From: Aurantiochytrium sp. KH105 | Lineage: Eukaryota > Sar > Bigyra > Thraustochytrida > Thraustochytriidae | Assembly (NCBI GenBank): GCA_003116975.1 | Contig: BGKB01000060.1 | Location: 84,226 to 148,225 of the forward strand | DNA: 64,000 nucleotides | Direction of reading: 5' to 3' | Shown here: in pieces, positions 52,001 to 61,600 of the stretch | Layout of the letters: the number at the start of each line of letters is the position of its first letter | How positions within the stretch are numbered: position 1 is the first letter of the stretch | Made by a program: the position numbers and the translations under genes | The notes under the pieces: model-generated | Databases searched by the model: none | What the model was told of the DNA's origin: nothing | What the model saw: the letters and a program-made list of their open reading frames with translations, nothing else

Positions 52001-53882
52001 TGCAGCTTGTTTGCTGGCTAGCCTCTCCCATGCGGCGAAAATGCGCAGTAAGAATCTCCAAGAGTTTGGCGACCTTTGGGTTGCAATCGGGGTCATCACG
52101 ACGCAGACGAAGGTCGCCTAAAAAGCTACGAAAACGGTCCGTCTTGGCGATGCGCTCAAAGACCGCATTGATATTGGTCTTCGCCAAGGTTTGCTCAAAG
52201 TGGAAAAGCATCCCGGCCACGCCCTCCACTGCGAGATACTTGATGCCAGTCAGCAGCGTACTGAGTGCACCCAACTCAGCCGTGACGCGTCTTATAGCGG
52301 GCACAGGGGCCGTCGTACCGTTTTGATAGAGCCACGACCGCGCAGTGACAATCATTTCGGGAGATATTTTATGGACTGCGCGACGCAGCATAGGAGGGCA
52401 ACAACTGCTCGCCTGAATGCTTAGGTAGACGGGCTTTGCCAAATCATACAGCTTGGTCTCTACATCTTGCATGCCCCCACTTGACTTGACGTCGATAATT
52501 TGAATCAGTTTGTTGAATACGTATGGTTTGACATCCGGATCCATCTCCGCCTTATACTCAAGATTTGCCACGTGCAGATTATCCACAACCTCCTGGACGC
52601 GTGCCTTGTCGTTGCCGGGTGTCGCACTGAGCGCAAGGATGCGAAAGTTTCGAGTCTTCGATCGAAGTTCTTTGATCAAGTTCGTGAATGCATAGTTGCC
52701 CGTTGCACGGTGCGCTTCGTCAATTACCACGCACACCACTTCTTCCATGGGGACGAGGCCCGTCTTGCAGTCGTTCTCTGCCGTCTGAGGTGTGCAGTAA
52801 AACAGTCGCTTTGTCTTCCAGTGCTCTTTACGCTTCGAGGCCGCAATGTTGCCCATCATGCGCCCCGTCAGAGATTCGTCAATGCCGACAATTTTATGGC
52901 ATGCCTCAACTTGCTGAGACACGAGCGGTTTGGTGGGTGCCACGAAGATGACCTTGCCCGTCGGGAACCATCGCATTATATTGAACATGACCACTGCAGC
53001 GATAAAGGTTTTGCCAAGACCTGTAGGCAGGACGACAAGTGTATTTCGCAAAAGCGCGGCCCTTACAATGGAGAATTGGTACTCGCGCTTCGGATAAGAT
53101 TCGCTCGTGGGATAGACCCAGGTCTTGATTGCCTCTGCATCATGCGGCATCTGCACTGCTGGCCCTGCGAACTCGTCAAAGCTGTCATTACCATCTTCGT
53201 CGTCGTTGTCATCATCTGGGCCGCGCGAGGCGAAAGACCAAGGGGTTTGCTTGTTAATGGAACCAAGGAACGAGGAACGCGCCTTCTTCTTGTGGTTTAC
53301 ATTCTCCCGAGGTCCCGCGTTTGCAAACGTGGCCTTACTCGTTGTCGAGCCACCTCGACTCGGAGGCATCCTCGGGGGCGCAGATGCAGCTGCACTTCTG
53401 TAGTTCATGGGGAAAGAGCCGGTCTTTGATGCCCGAAGCCCGGGATCCTCGTCGAGATCGATTTCCACGACGGCAGACGACGACTTTGGCCGTGTTGCTG
53501 TCTTCGGGGCTGCCGTTGGCGTTGCTGCTGCGGAGACGCGTTTGGTGAAAAATTTGCTCGAGCTGCTTTTCGCGTTTGTAGTACTCGAGATTGACGCACT
53601 TTTGTTCGCTGGGGTTGCGGTTTGCGGGCTGTTGCGGCTCGACACCTTCGATACAGTTGCGCTTGCGCTGGGTTTTCCACAAAACTCGCAAGCACGGCCA
53701 TAACTCTGCGTGCTCGTGAACCCACAGGAGCACTCGTTTGCACGCTTCGATGATACCCTTGATGCCAACGCAGGCGACTGAGACTTGTTGGGTTTGGGCT
53801 TCGCCTTGGTTTGCGCGTGCGTACTCTCCACCTGTTCCAGCATTGCAAAGAGGTCTGGGTTTTCAAAGGGGTCTGCGCTCAT
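46044..53882 (-). CDS. FANCM-like SF2 helicase fused to Tudor-like, PHD and ePHD modules
   Basis: The protein has 2612 residues and no intron; the start is the ATG at 53882. A small Cys cluster (CSCGFTSTQSYGRACEFC) lies at about 47-67. Residues about 260-840 are the SF2 helicase: VVLPTGLGKTFIAA (about 285), VVIDEAHRATGNYAF (about 387), LALSATPG and motif VI VQRFGRAGRKRSG (about 797), with an acidic insert (about 684-711). This is the FANCM/Mph1/Hef family that remodels forks and R-loops. A Tudor-like barrel follows at about 1247-1314 (FSVGDCVTIKRRPGRGFKPG). A PHD finger lies at about 1510-1560 (ICSCCGEPG, CHVRVHARC, WQCAPC) and an extended PHD at about 1570-1684 (CFLCPNQNGALV, WVHAACSWW, CSFCGRRVGACVECD). 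C-terminal are a degenerate ERCC4 domain (about 2346-2517) and helix-hairpin-helix (about 2544-2607). Confidence 0.85.
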   Translation of the reverse strand: MSADPFENPDLFAMLEQVESTHAQTKAKPKPNKSQSPALASRVSSKRANECSCGFTSTQSYGRACEFCGKPSASATVSKVSSRNSPQTATPANKSASISSTTNAKSSSSKFFTKRVSAAATPTAAPKTATRPKSSSAVVEIDLDEDPGLRASKTGSFPMNYRSAAASAPPRMPPSRGGSTTSKATFANAGPRENVNHKKKARSSFLGSINKQTPWSFASRGPDDDNDDEDGNDSFDEFAGPAVQMPHDAEAIKTWVYPTSESYPKREYQFSIVRAALLRNTLVVLPTGLGKTFIAAVVMFNIMRWFPTGKVIFVAPTKPLVSQQVEACHKIVGIDESLTGRMMGNIAASKRKEHWKTKRLFYCTPQTAENDCKTGLVPMEEVVCVVIDEAHRATGNYAFTNLIKELRSKTRNFRILALSATPGNDKARVQEVVDNLHVANLEYKAEMDPDVKPYVFNKLIQIIDVKSSGGMQDVETKLYDLAKPVYLSIQASSCCPPMLRRAVHKISPEMIVTARSWLYQNGTTAPVPAIRRVTAELGALSTLLTGIKYLAVEGVAGMLFHFEQTLAKTNINAVFERIAKTDRFRSFLGDLRLRRDDPDCNPKVAKLLEILTAHFRRMGEASQQTSCIVFAHSRATVASLVAVIEAQTDLRVSPFVGQRSTTSAKEKSKMKMAKASAALADEIDDDDDDDDNDAGENDENDDTGFLGNGGDENFGLPGQSRQSAATSKQGGKESVATKGQSQREQQAIINKFKAGALDILVATCIGEEGLDIGSVDLIVCFDSLKSPVRMVQRFGRAGRKRSGSVVLLVSHGKEKNDLTAGTERSNKIHRLLREKLGTLTLHRGSNPRMVPKGIVPQVEYKELEIGSFRASQVAGVTPKKRKSKGDDTDKSKKRAKNTWVELKTPLRPFSPRENKYYADFVQTSRKPAPDLFTFSLFNRRDKLILGSRRAAPSSSRSKAYERIKLYVDRRVWALSNEPCESPHPSVIDLDAAPNNAKEKETFDRLDRDASAEDERNMGHDTTTAEAAEAAADVNLFDEEAFIGGDDYNGDDDVKDDKDDAAHMSCAPSRPPSMSTLPPKFNLDADSQEDVVVHELDNEHSRQEQQQQQQRRSRLSDDARVPAQNSPKRLAKTLQEDKDLAAERPQAAGPAQALETARKPLQADKDAALPTSKSHKTPKSSSTHQEVKEGIVSASSATSLVSLDRPMPKSSIKSVVENDESSVTRKRRSPTPKESGHAENKEMEHAEMYKESEHWKPKFSVGDCVTIKRRPGRGFKPGGTARVTRVNKSEQTYNLKYILEARSEKGVAEDQLVKGIEVDHVLTESSVKSPAHPVAKSGLEDRACGSARPRQAKVGKSYAEASTSPSQSRSESTGCTGPDASAGSPSISIVNTSPAEISQSPSKQGAESDISRQSASTPRLAIAVAEASPATKEGGKENSVKSAAPPNELAHSSVPAPAIVVPNVLNGNHVSGDHGVSDIDGLKQGSISFADDSDSDDVASLFEEDIAMPPVAYRTTGCTRRGCASDDICSCCGEPGSASRGKLLQCHGLRSCHVRVHARCVGTVVTDAKTWQCAPCQRGSPERSCFLCPNQNGALVLYKDRAWVHAACSWWNPQISLTFDRDGVLRDIDMSRRLSLHRHSCSFCGRRVGACVECDVDGCSFRFHASCARDAGATLTFRYCAFHVSKVGESRARVARDQTLGITTKAARVSEIPAEQDMMIATSTVQDRGSTLVAAPSSAKTHSPGVTKSPEKVPLIVEKKGLERNTRPKEDGDVLTCAKAGSPSRPAKARPASLHGSAGETTKTSADPALAVAKDASGSESYSMEEGLVPAEQHTRVSSLMDSLSKEKTKSSLAIGSGGASSQALGKDDVAPRALLASPNVAATPSASVTPPPPSKTPVVAMPSPAPASILTAASTLSAKKVDDTELSAETPRIWAERPRLGALGLASAVKESPAAEDVIAVDLSRSASPSSSKRVALLETQKSRERPSSVESMRPKKLLKLRKGVTLLKKKKKSSDRRNARFFEDEAEDSGGASSDENEEGADEDEDEDGNLKGLIDDSSQRSASRSDSDAAHSPDIYRRSLMESPRGLTGFGRRRFNMPIIDAHLRELNSRAIAGVNLESKNAGFSKMGQVSSSASSPSSTSTSKSSNSVVLGGGGKRLRHHKVMEDSSQSQDFGPTPIKGKALDSSSEETPEARNEVKRFRQRKVLADSSQSQDFGPTPTKLETAQVGRRKVLADSPQSVHLGPPPRESVPQAEHVQSTKNGVAESAAMKEMVVELDADVEEVSTRKADLSMNIESEPVSVPPSACNERAVIKSPDNVSSGVSSSASLLEANTSVEQSSSRGPAQLVWADAHAKRRDITAVCRQMRHGRRFDVKMVRDFSLQGADFVLGSRVGVCILSQRRLMQLASAPAASSSSSSSSFQGKTTAGFGSARGHAQSGSQQQQVRCLLDELVVELLGSFCRPVLVVQHDEEDGVDLQTRSEDTFAEKFFRAYMQAQSWSRVQTVMTSSVDETVQLLQHMSTVEEREGFGLRALGLASEDMSEAHMRVIKFIMLLPGANLAVARRLIAQNVGRTLQDVLETLKAKSVMEQVPGLSMQMAGLMVTSLLRRSK

Positions 53883-55129
53883 CTTGGCCTCCGCAAGCCC
53901 CGACAGAGCCAACGCAGTAGTCTCCTCGTCTGCTCTCGCGCGCTGGAGCGCGAGCTGGAGCGTGAGCTCGCGCTCTCACTCCAACAGGGGCTGCGCCGCC
54001 TCTCTTGATTTTCGAAATCCGCGACGTGCCCAACCACCGCCGAGGGATCCCGCACCGCCGAGCGGCGCTGGAGGCGCGCGCGCGCACGCGCGTCGCGAGG
54101 ATGCCACAGGAGGACGCGGCGTCCGGAGCCTACACGGGTCGGTCGTGCAGGCCAGCCGGAGCGCCGCGGCTCGCGAGCCAGACTCCTGGCGGTCGCGGGT
54201 CTGTCTCCGCCGTCTGGCAAAGAAAGCAACGCCAAGGAGATCGATTTTGAATTTTCCGAGCTCCAAGGTGAACATGCGTTGCGCACACCGCGGACGAGAA
54301 CGAGGCCTAGCTGCCATGAAGAGAGGGAGAGGGATTTTAAGTATAGGCCTATACCACCGGGTGCCCGGCCTTCCGAGTCGATTTTCTTTCGTTTCTACTT
54401 GCAAATGAATGATGTAGTGTCCCAATTGTGAGTGGAGGGCATTCTCATTCTCAGATGAGTTGCTGTACATGGGACGCTGCGGTTAAGTTGGTGTGAAGTA
54501 GTGACAGAGATTCGACGTTCGTGCAAACTTGGTCTAAGCTCTAGTTTGAAACGACCTTGTCCAACAGTGCTTGCATACCACGATGATTTGATCATGCTTT
54601 GTCACTCTGTCTCACTGTCTATAAGTTAGACAACTTAAGCCTTTGTCGGCAATAGCAAAATAGTACCAATCTTCTCGCGTCGTGACCGGGTGAACCTAAT
54701 AATAACATCACACGACAATAATCTTCGAGACCTCAGCGGCAAAGGCTATTCTCGGCGTAGCTATCTCTGCTCGACGGCGTCGTCCCTGCAATATGTGATT
54801 TCTTGCGCACTGCCTGATCAAGGCTTCTTCTCACTGGGAGAGCCAGGGCTCAGCTGAGCTGACTTGGGCTCGGAGGGCCTCTCAAAATTCGTAACGGCTG
54901 GCAAACACGGATCACAGCAACAGCAACTCGGACGAACCGCGACCTTGCTCGCGCGCGCGTTCGAGGCACGGCAGCGTTGAGCCCCGCACGAGCAGGGGAG
55001 AGACTCTGCGGCCGCTTGTCTTGAATAGGTCTCGCGAGGAAGAAGACGACGACGACGACGACGACGACGGTGGTCACTACTAGAGAAGAACAGGCTTCTG
55101 CGTGGTGATCATTATTGCACCGCGCGACG
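53883..55129. promoter_or_regulatory. Divergent intergenic region, FANCM-like gene / coiled-coil gene
   Basis: This 1.25-kb stretch contains a GC-rich part (53930-54200), two AGGCCTA motifs (54303, 54343) and a GAC triplet array (55045-55069). Nothing coding is supported. Confidence 0.45.
55045..55069. repeat. GAC triplet array
   Basis: Eight perfect gac copies lie about 60 bp upstream of the coiled-coil gene start. Confidence 0.85.
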
Positions 55130-56038
55130 ATGACAGATGTGGAGCCGCGTGGGCTCCTGGCGCGCGCAGAAGCGACGCTGCGCCGTAGCCGCGGCCTCGA
55201 GGACGACCTTACCGGCGAGGCAGACCCCGACACAGGCACGGTCGGCGTACGTAAGTCCCCAGAGTCGTTGACAAGACTCGTGAATGCGCTGCGCGCCCCA
55301 GAACTTGAGGCCCACCGTGAGCTCTTCGAGGACCTCTTCGAGCTGGCCGTTCTAGACGTGCGAAAGTTCGAGTCCGCCGTGCTCAGTGAAAGCGAGAACT
55401 TGCGCCGCGAAAACGCAGAGCTACGCCGCGAACGCGACGAGGCCCAAGCGCAGCTTCTTGCTCTGACCGATCGCCAAACACGAGTTGGAAAGCGCGAGAA
55501 GCGCGCAAGGGCTCTGGAGCGAAAACTCGACGCAGAGGCCAGGAGACTTCAGGCTACCGAGACGCGCCTCAAGCGCTCGGCGTCCCGCGTATTGCCGCCC
55601 AATCCGGACGATTCGGGCGCCCTCCGCTCAAGTCTCTTCGCATATATGCGGGACTGCGAGGGCCTCGTCGGCAAGCCACAAGACGCGGTCCAGGTCCGCA
55701 CGGGCCTCAACGAAAGCACAAACTCGCACACTGTCCAGGGCGCACTTAAACGGCACTTTCAAGGGGTTGAAGCAGCCTTTAATCAGCTCATACGCAGTTA
55801 TCAAGACGAAATCGCGGCCATGTCCGACAACACCGCGCGGCCGAGCAACGGTGCCTCGGCGGCCGCACGAATGCGCGAGCGCAAGGCGCAACGCGAAAAG
55901 GACACCCTTCTGCAGGCCATGCAGACCATCAACAGTCTTGCGGAGGGCCTGGTACAACATCCGGACCTGCAGGCCAACACAGAGGTGGAAATGATCCGAC
56001 GAATCGCACAAGGCGCACAGGAAAGTCCTATTATCTGA
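55130..56038 (+). CDS. Uncharacterised coiled-coil protein
   Basis: The protein has 302 residues with no family I recognise. Residues about 65-160 form a long charged coiled coil (heptads in LRRENAELRRERDEAQAQLL and ALERKLDAEARRLQATETRL). A second helical part spans about 165-285 (AFNQLIRSYQDEIAAMSD, RMRERKAQREKDTLLQAM). There is no signal peptide or TM segment. The C-terminal third is conserved-looking (GALKRHFQGVEAAFNQL), suggesting a folded helical domain rather than only a rod. It lies convergent with the kinesin-9 gene, with only 88 bp between the stops. A cytoskeletal or centrosomal role is possible but not shown by the sequence. The frame upstream of 55130 has only a TTG, so that ATG is used. 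Confidence 0.65.
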   Translation: MTDVEPRGLLARAEATLRRSRGLEDDLTGEADPDTGTVGVRKSPESLTRLVNALRAPELEAHRELFEDLFELAVLDVRKFESAVLSESENLRRENAELRRERDEAQAQLLALTDRQTRVGKREKRARALERKLDAEARRLQATETRLKRSASRVLPPNPDDSGALRSSLFAYMRDCEGLVGKPQDAVQVRTGLNESTNSHTVQGALKRHFQGVEAAFNQLIRSYQDEIAAMSDNTARPSNGASAAARMRERKAQREKDTLLQAMQTINSLAEGLVQHPDLQANTEVEMIRRIAQGAQESPII

Positions 56039-56126
56039 CCGCTTTGGGGCATGTATAAATCCAGACACAAAACTCGAGTAAATCACCAGCTACAATTGCA
56101 TGTCGCTTCCATCGTTAATTGCTCAG

Positions 56127-58493
56127 TCATGCAGACGGAATGAGCCATTCCTCAAAAGCGCTCGCGGCCCGCTGCCGGCAGCTCTTGACAGCTTGCGTGG
56201 CAAAGGCAATTTCCGACTTGACCTCCTTGAGTGCGTCGGTCTGGAGACGGTACTCAGCCTTTTGGGCGCGCAATGTCTCAATCAGATCGTGAGACGGAGC
56301 CCCTTCTTCGGCATGCACACGCTGCAAGCTCTCATCGAGCGAAGCTTTGGCAGCTTTGACATGTTCCTTGATTGTGCGAGACCGTGCTTTCATCTCAACG
56401 AGACCACGCTTTGCGTCTTCGAGCGCAGAAAACAAAGGTGCGCCGACCTTGGCATCCATCTTGAATGTTGCAAAGAGTTTTTCTCTTTCCGCAGCGTCCA
56501 TTTCCTCGGAGACCCTAGGATCTGCGACGCTCGCCGGAGAGCCTTCGTTGGCGCCCTCGCTCAGTCCTCGGCGCCGAAATACATCCTTTCCCTCTCTGGC
56601 ATCCTTGCGTTCTTCATGCTCGTCATCTCCTTCTTCACGAGCACTACTATTGCGACCATGCGAACCCTCTTGTCCATCATGCTTGCGCGGTCGTGGTCCG
56701 GGACGCGGACGCGACGATCTTGGATGCCCACACAAAGGTGGTCGCGGGGTAGGCGACTTGGATAAGCCTCGTTTCGACTTGCTCGAGTCTAGTGTTTCCG
56801 GCGCCAGCTCACAAGAAGTCTCTGCGTGCGGCGCTCGCGCGGATATCCGATACTGTGCCAGAGCTCGTTCTGCACTTTCGCGCGCATCATTCGCAGCGAG
56901 TGCGTTCTCGCGTGCAAGCTCTAAGATTGTAAACACATGGCGAAGACCCTGAATACCAAGCTTGTGCGCATCCCCGTGCTTCATGAACTGCGCAACGTCA
57001 TTTCGAAAGGTGGAAATGGCTTCTTTGCTGAACGGAGCATGCTGATAATTTGAAACCTCATAAAAAGCATCCCGAATGGCCAGCTCTTCGCGAAGCATGC
57101 GAATCTCGTCCTTGTACGCCTGCACGACTTTGGCTCCAGCGCCGTTGGGCCCTTCCAGATCGCTGCCCATATTGTTGCGGACAGGTATGTTTTTTACGCG
57201 CATCATTCGCGTGGCAAACTTGAGCGTTGCCAGAGTCTGCTCGGCATGACTAACTGCTGGCCACACGCAGGCAATCAGGAGACTCTTGCAGTTACCGCCA
57301 AGGGAATCTTGCAAAAAGTGGGTCAACAGACTCTGTCGATAGGGAATGTGTTCGCGCCGTTTGTCACCGAGAGCAACAACGACCTGCTCCAGAAATGAGA
57401 GCGACTTGTTGATTGCTTTTGCCTCTTGCAAGACCGAACCAAGCGAATTGGTCTTTAGAACTCTTTCTGAGCCGGCCAGGTCGACGAGGTGTAGTTTTGC
57501 GCTCGTGACGCGCTCACGCATAATTCCTGTCTCGGACTCTGCTTCGGAGAACCGGCGCTCCACCCATAGCGTGACAATACAATGCGACCGTGTTGAAGAG
57601 TAGTTGAGTTCGTGGGAAGCAATGGCTCTGTTCATGTCGCCTTCAAAGAGACACGCCAGAGCCTCCTCCTCTGATCGCACCGTGCGTCGACTTAGACCGA
57701 GAAGCGTCGTTCCCTCTTGCGCATGAGTCGCAAATTGAAAGCTCGACCGGAGCATCTGTTTTGAAGTGCTCCGCGGCCGATTGCGCGAGGAAATGTCGCG
57801 CTCCATGGCAGCCCTGCCGATTTCGTCTGGCTCCTCTTCGTCATCGTCGCTGCCTCCGTGATTATTTCCTGCTTTTGCGCGACGCTTTGAAGAGGCTGTT
57901 TGTCCATCGCTCTCGGCATCGGCTGATAAAAGGTCGTAGCATTGCTCCTTGTAAATTTCGAGATACGACATGCGAATTGTATAGACAGCATCAGCAGCAC
58001 TTTCGACTGCGCGGAAAAGTGCTGTGATCGATCGAGCCGCGAGCCCGCGCGTATGTGGATCTGCGTTGCCTGGTTTGCCCATCATGGTGAAGGTTTTTCC
58101 TGCACCCGTTTGACCATATGCAAAGATTGTGCCATTGTAGCCGTGTAAAACTCCATCAAGCAAGGGCGGGACGCTACCCTCGAAGACGTCTTCCTGCGTT
58201 GCGTCAGGGGCGAAGACACCGTCAAACTTAAAGGCCCACCTTTCTTCGCCGGCATCAACCTTGCCATGGGCGTGTCGCGGATCGCGCTTGACACGCACGT
58301 TGACGCTCCTTTGCGCGGGCTCCAGCGTCAGGGCTGCACGCGCGTCGGGAGGACATTCAGGCGTCAATGCAGACACCTCGGACGCGTCGACTGGTCGAGG
58401 TCGCACCAACACGCGCACGCGTTGCGTTTTACGGTCAGCGTTCGCGCCTGCGCTACTCGCTGGCGTCCTCGGTAGCGCTGCCGCAGACGCCAT
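56127..58493 (-). CDS. Kinesin-9 family motor (KIF9/KIF6-like)
   Basis: The protein has 788 residues. The N-terminal motor domain (about 25-440) has the ATP site FAYGQTGAGKTFTMMG (about 125), switch I NYSSTRSHCIVT (about 298), switch II LHLVDLAGSER (about 335) and the microtubule-binding HIPYRQSLLTHFLQDSLGGN (about 380). The ending LATLKFATRMMRVKNIP is typical of kinesin-9 (KIF9, KIF6, Chlamydomonas KLP1), which work in the flagellar central pair and in motile cilia. After a helical neck (KDEIRMLREELAIRD), the tail is an Arg/Ser/Glu-rich linker and a last coiled-coil segment. An insertion with basic and acidic runs lies between ATP site and switch I. This implies a flagellated stage. The ATG at 58493 is used since the frame upstream has only GTG. 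Confidence 0.88.
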   Translation of the reverse strand: MASAAALPRTPASSAGANADRKTQRVRVLVRPRPVDASEVSALTPECPPDARAALTLEPAQRSVNVRVKRDPRHAHGKVDAGEERWAFKFDGVFAPDATQEDVFEGSVPPLLDGVLHGYNGTIFAYGQTGAGKTFTMMGKPGNADPHTRGLAARSITALFRAVESAADAVYTIRMSYLEIYKEQCYDLLSADAESDGQTASSKRRAKAGNNHGGSDDDEEEPDEIGRAAMERDISSRNRPRSTSKQMLRSSFQFATHAQEGTTLLGLSRRTVRSEEEALACLFEGDMNRAIASHELNYSSTRSHCIVTLWVERRFSEAESETGIMRERVTSAKLHLVDLAGSERVLKTNSLGSVLQEAKAINKSLSFLEQVVVALGDKRREHIPYRQSLLTHFLQDSLGGNCKSLLIACVWPAVSHAEQTLATLKFATRMMRVKNIPVRNNMGSDLEGPNGAGAKVVQAYKDEIRMLREELAIRDAFYEVSNYQHAPFSKEAISTFRNDVAQFMKHGDAHKLGIQGLRHVFTILELARENALAANDARESAERALAQYRISARAPHAETSCELAPETLDSSKSKRGLSKSPTPRPPLCGHPRSSRPRPGPRPRKHDGQEGSHGRNSSAREEGDDEHEERKDAREGKDVFRRRGLSEGANEGSPASVADPRVSEEMDAAEREKLFATFKMDAKVGAPLFSALEDAKRGLVEMKARSRTIKEHVKAAKASLDESLQRVHAEEGAPSHDLIETLRAQKAEYRLQTDALKEVKSEIAFATQAVKSCRQRAASAFEEWLIPSA

Positions 58494-58686
58494 CGGCTTA
58501 GCAATGCGTGCAATCGTAATCTGTCTCACACGGCGACGCGAGCGCTAGCATCGATTAAGGCGCGCGGACTCACTCCCTTTCCGCTGCCGTGTCAGACCTG
58601 TCTAGTTTGTCAAAGTCATTTGCGAAACCCCAAAACTTGTAACGGCATTAATTTTTACTTTTTACTGTGAGACAATCTGATGAGGC
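58494..58686. other. Kinesin promoter and 3' end of the nuclease-helicase gene
   Basis: This short spacer lies between two minus-strand genes. It carries an AGGCCTAT motif at 58683-58690 next to the stop of the nuclease-helicase. Confidence 0.4.
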
Positions 58687-61600
58687 CTATTGGCCCAGAT
58701 TCTCAATACTGTGACTACCCGCGGCAGCCGCAAAGTCGCGCAGACGGCACATCTCGGCCCAACCGCGCTGAACAACTGGGTCAATGAGCGCCCGAGGTGA
58801 AACCTCTATCAAATTCTCTCCCGCAAGAACGATTGTACGGTATCGCGCACGGGAAATGGCCACATTGAGTCGACGCTCATCAAAGATAAAGGTTGCTTCT
58901 CTCGCAATGGCTCTATGAGATTGAATTCCGTAGAGTACGAGAACCAGATCAAAGGTCTGGCCCTGAGCCTTCTCGACTGTGTCCACGCGAATGGCCGCGG
59001 CTTCTTCCGCACTCAAATGGCTTGCAATAGCACGTCTCATTGCGCGGCGTTGCGTATGGTGCGGCGTTACAACCAACACTGTCAATGTCCACGAAGGGTC
59101 AGATGAGGAAGATGAAGAAGATGCAGACGAGGAGGATGTAGACTTGTAATTTGCTTGATAGCTGCGAATCACATCCATAGCGAAAGCAGCCTCTTTGTCC
59201 AAAAGATCCGAGGAGCTGACCCTTTCGAGAGGCCATTTCAGCTCGACAAAGCGCAAACCTATCGTTGGATCTTGTAGCAGAGGATGCAGCGTATCAGCTT
59301 CTCCAAGCTGACGAATCTTTAAGCTTTCGCGTCGGTGCGATCCAACAACTTGGTAATCTGACCCATACGGACCGTGCAAAAGTTTGCCCATTGCCGTATT
59401 CATGCGAAGATTCTCCAACAATTTCGTCGCAAGTTTCTTGCCAATGGCGTCTTCAACGCCTTGGGATATGCATGTATCCAAGAAAGACCGCGCCGCGGGG
59501 CCATCGAGCTCATCCACGGGCCCAAGCTGTTTGTGGTCCCCCACCACAACAAGACGACCCCATTCCGGGTGCAAGGCGCGCAAGCCTATTGCAGCATGTG
59601 CCTCGTGCATTTGCGACGCTTCGTCAATGAGGAGAAGAGTCGCAAAACCTGGGGTCGCTACGCAATCGTTACGATTCTCTTTTATTCCAGGACACTTGAA
59701 GAGTTGCCAGGGCGTAGTACCGAGAATTGTCATGTCATAATTTCCCCAAAGTTTGGCTTTTACGTTTCCAGGTTCCACAGTCGCGAATCCGCCGTCCTCG
59801 TCCTGCCCGATGTTGCTTGCTATCTGTCGAATACACACGCGCTTCAAACCGAATGTTTGGCACGCTTCCCTGATGTGGCTCAGACATGTATTGATCGCGC
59901 TATTCGTGCTCGCCATGACAATGGCGACGCGAGGTGCTGGAGTGTCAGTATTGAGGATCTCCAACACGACGCGTGCTGCCGTGAACGTCTTACCGCTTCC
60001 CGGTGGCCCCCAAATCACTTGCATACGTCGTTGCAAACAGTTCTCGACAGCCATGCGCTGCGATGCATGCAGACCGTCGAAAAATTGACGCTTCTTATTC
60101 ACCTTCACATCCAACCGGGGCATTGACGCCTCCCACTGAGCAGGGTTTTTGCACAGGGTCATGAATCCGGCAGGATCGCCACGCGAGAGTGCCTCAAGTT
60201 CTTGAATGAGCCTTTTGCAAGCAAAGTTGACGCACCTCTGGACTAAGAAGTAGACATGGTCCTTTTCCGGCCAGCGTTCTTGGCCTTGCACTCCAGAGGC
60301 CATGACGCCGCGTATTTGGACGAGGATAGATTGAGAATTTGTCGTTCTATTCGTGCTTTGCAGAGATGCCACGCCGTGCGAAAACGGAATTGAATCGGGG
60401 AACGTGTCCATGAAGTCGATATCGTCCGTAAGGAGAAGCTGTTTCCATGCGATGGGTGTTGCAGGCACAAGATACCACTGGGGAAATGTGTCTCCGGTAG
60501 CAAGCTTGCTTGCTAGATCCGCTGTGACGTCGCTGTCAGCGCGAAAGGTGCAGTTTTTACTAAGCGCCTTGTAAGTGCCAGCAACCTTTTTGTTTTCCCC
60601 AGTTGAGACTAGCTTGAAGATCTTTCCTTCAAGCGGAAGCTCCTCCATTGGAAGTGAGGAGCGTATTTCGTGTTGGCGCCTTGCTGCTGCCAGCGCGCGC
60701 AACTGTTCTTTTGTTGCGGCCCTGACAAGGCTCTCTTGAGAAAGCGCCAGGATCCTTGAGACCGCAAAAGGTGGCGGCGAAGGAAGAGCACAGAGTTGTT
60801 TGTGGGCACGAACCATGATGTGGACCTTTGTAACGAGCTCGCACAGGTGATTGACGCGGCGCATCAAGAGATCGTCGATGCCATTCTCGGTGCCTTGCGA
60901 CCACATGTCTTGCATTTCTTGATTGGAGAAAACCCTCCCTGTCGCCCGAGAACTGCTGCTGACCATTGTTCTCACACAGTCTGCCAACGTATAGAAGCCA
61001 GGGATAGGAAGGACAAAGTGCTTGGCCAAAAAGGGCCTGAGAAAGCACACTCGATTTGCTCGAGACGCTCGGATCGAGTCCAAGTACGCGCTTTCAGCTT
61101 CTTGAATCTCGATTCGCAAGTCTGTTTCCGATATGAATGAAAAGTCCTTTGCAAGGTCTACCTTATCGAAGAAAAGAAGAGCCTCGACAAGATGGACTGC
61201 TTGTGCGAGGCCTTCTTTGTTGAGCCCCCCTGAAGATTTGGCATGTTTCTCGGTCAGCCATTTAGGAAGAAGCCCAGGGGGATTTGCTTGCGAAAGTCGA
61301 GCAGCCAGCTGCGCAACTTTCATGCTTTTGAAATGGGATATCTTTGGTATTTGAGCCGCCCCAAAGAGGTCGACAGTGTATGGGAGATCCTCAAGCATGC
61401 TCCGATCTCCGATGGACCAAGCCAGGAGACTTGCGCGTTTGCTAAGCATAGCTGCTTCCTCTTCTTCACTTGCTGCGTTCTCGTTGCAGCTCCTTGCTCG
61501 CTGCGCTTCGGCCACCGCCACCTTGACGAGAATTTGCGTGAAAAGCGATAGCGCTGGCGAGTCCCAAGCAACGCATGCGAGAGGTCTGCTCTCGTGGAGG

